The notes under the pieces are model-generated. The model was not told the DNA's origin, made no database searches, and worked only from the letters and a program-made list of their open reading frames with translations. Made by a program: the position numbers and the translations under genes. From Candidatus Omnitrophota bacterium (GTDB lineage Bacteria > Omnitrophota > Gorgyraeia > Zapsychrales > JANLHA01): DNA of 5,802 nucleotides. The number at the start of each line of letters is the position of its first letter. Position 1 is the first letter of the stretch. Shown piece by piece: positions 4,201 to 5,802 of the stretch. Location of the stretch: assembly GCA_024653845.1 (NCBI GenBank), contig JANLHA010000320.1, positions 1-5,802 on the forward strand. The letters are read 5' to 3'.

Positions 4201-5802
4201 ATGTCGAGAATCTCTCTTCAATACAACCGCCAATCCATTCCTTCCAAAATCATTTCATTCGGAATATTGGGAGCATTTATTTTCAATCTTCTTGCTCCTC
4301 TCGAGCCGCTTTATGCCCAAACAACTTTCTTGAATCTTCCTCAACTTGGTACAAGAGTCCTGTTGAGTGAAACTTTTCAGCCCGTTTTACTCAAAGGCCT
4401 TAAAGTGGATCTCGCTAATCCTTTCCAAATGGATTTTATTGTTGATCGAGGAGAGGAACAGCCGAATGATCGGCAGTTGAATAAAGATGCAGCACGTTTC
4501 ATTCGATATTTTTTAGCAGGGTTGACCGTTCCCGAAAAGGATTTGTGGGTGAACCTTTCACCTGAGGAACCTGACCGGATCATTCCAAAAGACTTTGGAA
4601 CGACCGATATGGGGCGTGATTTGCTGGCTCAAGATTATTTATTAAAACAAATCACGGCGTCTTTGATGTATCCCGAAGATGAGGTAGGTCAAAAGTTTTG
4701 GCAAAGAGTTTATAAGAAATCCCGCGCCCGCTATGGAACCACAGATATTCCGGTAAATACGTTTAATAAAGTTTGGATTGTTCCCGAAAAAGCACAGATT
4801 TATGAAAATGGGAATTCGGTGTTTGTTGTTCATAGTCGCATGAAGGTTATGTTGGAAGAAGATTGGGCGAGCCAGCACAATCTTAAGCAAGATCTTCGTT
4901 TATCCGAGGGGCAGAAGTTGTCCAACGAAATCATTCGTGAAATCATTCTTCCTGAGATTGAACGTGAAGTGAATCAGGGAAGACATTTTGCTCTTTTGAG
5001 GCAGATTTATCACGCGTTGATTTTGGCGAAATGGTACAAGCAGGCACTCAAAGAAAGTTTTCTGAATAAGGTCTATCAAGGAAAGAATAAAGTTGATGGA
5101 ATTGATATCGAAGATAAGGAATCCAAAGAAAAAATTTATCAGCAGTACCTCGATGCTTTAAAGAAAGGTGTTTATTCCTACATCAAAGAAGAAGTTGACC
5201 CCGCAACTCAGCAAATGATTCCTCGAAAATATTTTTCCGGCGGAGCGGGCTTTGAAAATGTGGAAACTGAGCCGGCTGATCCTATCATGGCCTCCGAGGT
5301 CGTTGCCGATGCAACAGAGCGTGCTTTTGTTATCACGTCGCAATTGCGTCCTCTGACCCATAATGACCAAGAAAGCCAAGTTGATCAAAAGACTTTGGCT
5401 CCTGCGTTTGACGATAATGACTCGCGCGCCGATGCACAGCCGATCACCACACAGATTGATCCTTTAGTTCAGTTAGCCAATGTTTTTTTAAAAAATGTCG
5501 AAGAAGCTCAAGGTCTTCGGGAAATCATTAACCGTCTTATTAATCTTTCTCTTCCCGCTTCGATAGGCCGTACGGCTCCTCAAATTAATCGTATTTTTAT
5601 CAATGACCCGACGGTGGATCCTGGCATTCCGGGCCATGCTTCGGATTGGGGTATTCATATTTTTATCAATCCTCAGAATCCTTTGACAATGGAACAGCAG
5701 GCTGCGATTTTTATGCATGAACTCATTGCATTTATGGGGCAGAATCATCCGACGAGTTTGGCGTTTGAGGTGGTGTTCAATGTCTGGTTACAAGACCGCA
5801 CG
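4201..5802 (+). CDS. large exported protein of an Omnitrophota-type family, 3' partial
   Basis: The frame is open from this ATG to the window edge (534 codons), so the gene continues. Residues 1-39 form a signal peptide: a basic start, a hydrophobic core (about 18-32), and a likely signal peptidase I cut after LYA (37-39). The mature part begins with a large domain (about 41-390), probably mostly helical, that I recognise only as a recurring uncharacterised family of Candidatus Omnitrophota. Landmarks are LPQLGTRVLLSE (46-57), DLWVNLSP (114-121), GRDLLAQDYLLKQ (138-150), the charged YPEDE that follows, and PRKYFSGGAGF (341-351). A polar, Asp/Gln-rich linker (about 385-420) leads to a second domain. 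There H506-E-L-I-A510-F-M-G513-Q-N-H516 has the spacing of a metzincin zinc site (HExxHxxGxxH), but the second histidine is alanine. Protease activity is therefore unproven. A GTG directly before the ATG is in frame and bounded by a TGA at 4195. The molecular function is unknown. Confidence 0.85.
   Translation, partial: MSRISLQYNRQSIPSKIISFGILGAFIFNLLAPLEPLYAQTTFLNLPQLGTRVLLSETFQPVLLKGLKVDLANPFQMDFIVDRGEEQPNDRQLNKDAARFIRYFLAGLTVPEKDLWVNLSPEEPDRIIPKDFGTTDMGRDLLAQDYLLKQITASLMYPEDEVGQKFWQRVYKKSRARYGTTDIPVNTFNKVWIVPEKAQIYENGNSVFVVHSRMKVMLEEDWASQHNLKQDLRLSEGQKLSNEIIREIILPEIEREVNQGRHFALLRQIYHALILAKWYKQALKESFLNKVYQGKNKVDGIDIEDKESKEKIYQQYLDALKKGVYSYIKEEVDPATQQMIPRKYFSGGAGFENVETEPADPIMASEVVADATERAFVITSQLRPLTHNDQESQVDQKTLAPAFDDNDSRADAQPITTQIDPLVQLANVFLKNVEEAQGLREIINRLINLSLPASIGRTAPQINRIFINDPTVDPGIPGHASDWGIHIFINPQNPLTMEQQAAIFMHELIAFMGQNHPTSLAFEVVFNVWLQDRT

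Overview
The window reads as a piece of a bacterial chromosome with six genes, all on the + strand, in moderately AT-leaning DNA. The best clue to the organism is the last gene, from position 4201. It is a secreted protein whose N-terminal domain I recognise from memory as a family found again and again in Candidatus Omnitrophota (the former OP3 lineage). The acetyltransferase fragment and the TtcA-like protein also look like Omnitrophota versions. The phylum call is an inference from protein style, because the window has no rRNA or tRNA gene. No mobile element, CRISPR array or phage gene was seen.

Positions 1-793: the C-terminal part of a GNAT acetyltransferase (its start lies outside the window), then a small four-helix membrane protein of the DUF486/DMT type. 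The membrane protein gene has a good Shine-Dalgarno site and an otherwise intact frame. It is cut after its second membrane helix by an in-frame TAG at 605-607, where the family normally has a glutamine. This is a nonsense mutation, a sequence error or a recoded stop.

Positions 794-4153: a probable operon of three genes. It holds a compact Ski2/Mtr4-like RNA helicase, a TtcA-like tRNA sulfur-transfer enzyme 8 bases downstream, and a DUF924 protein that starts at or just after the ttcA-like stop. A well-formed promoter lies right against the helicase ATG, which suggests a leaderless mRNA. The TtcA-like protein has tryptophan where the family has the second cysteine of its iron-sulfur CxxC motif. 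The first two genes both point to RNA metabolism or modification; the DUF924 function is unknown.

Positions 4154-5802: a short AT-rich spacer with a second promoter whose -10 box sits the same 7 bases before an ATG, then the start of the large exported protein. Its gene is still open at the window edge after 534 codons. Near the edge it carries a metzincin-like pattern in which the second metal-binding histidine is replaced by alanine.

No complete new multi-gene system is evident. The points most worth a second look are the internal TAG, the Cys-to-Trp change in the TtcA-like protein, the two matching leaderless promoters, and the exported lineage-specific protein with the altered metal site.
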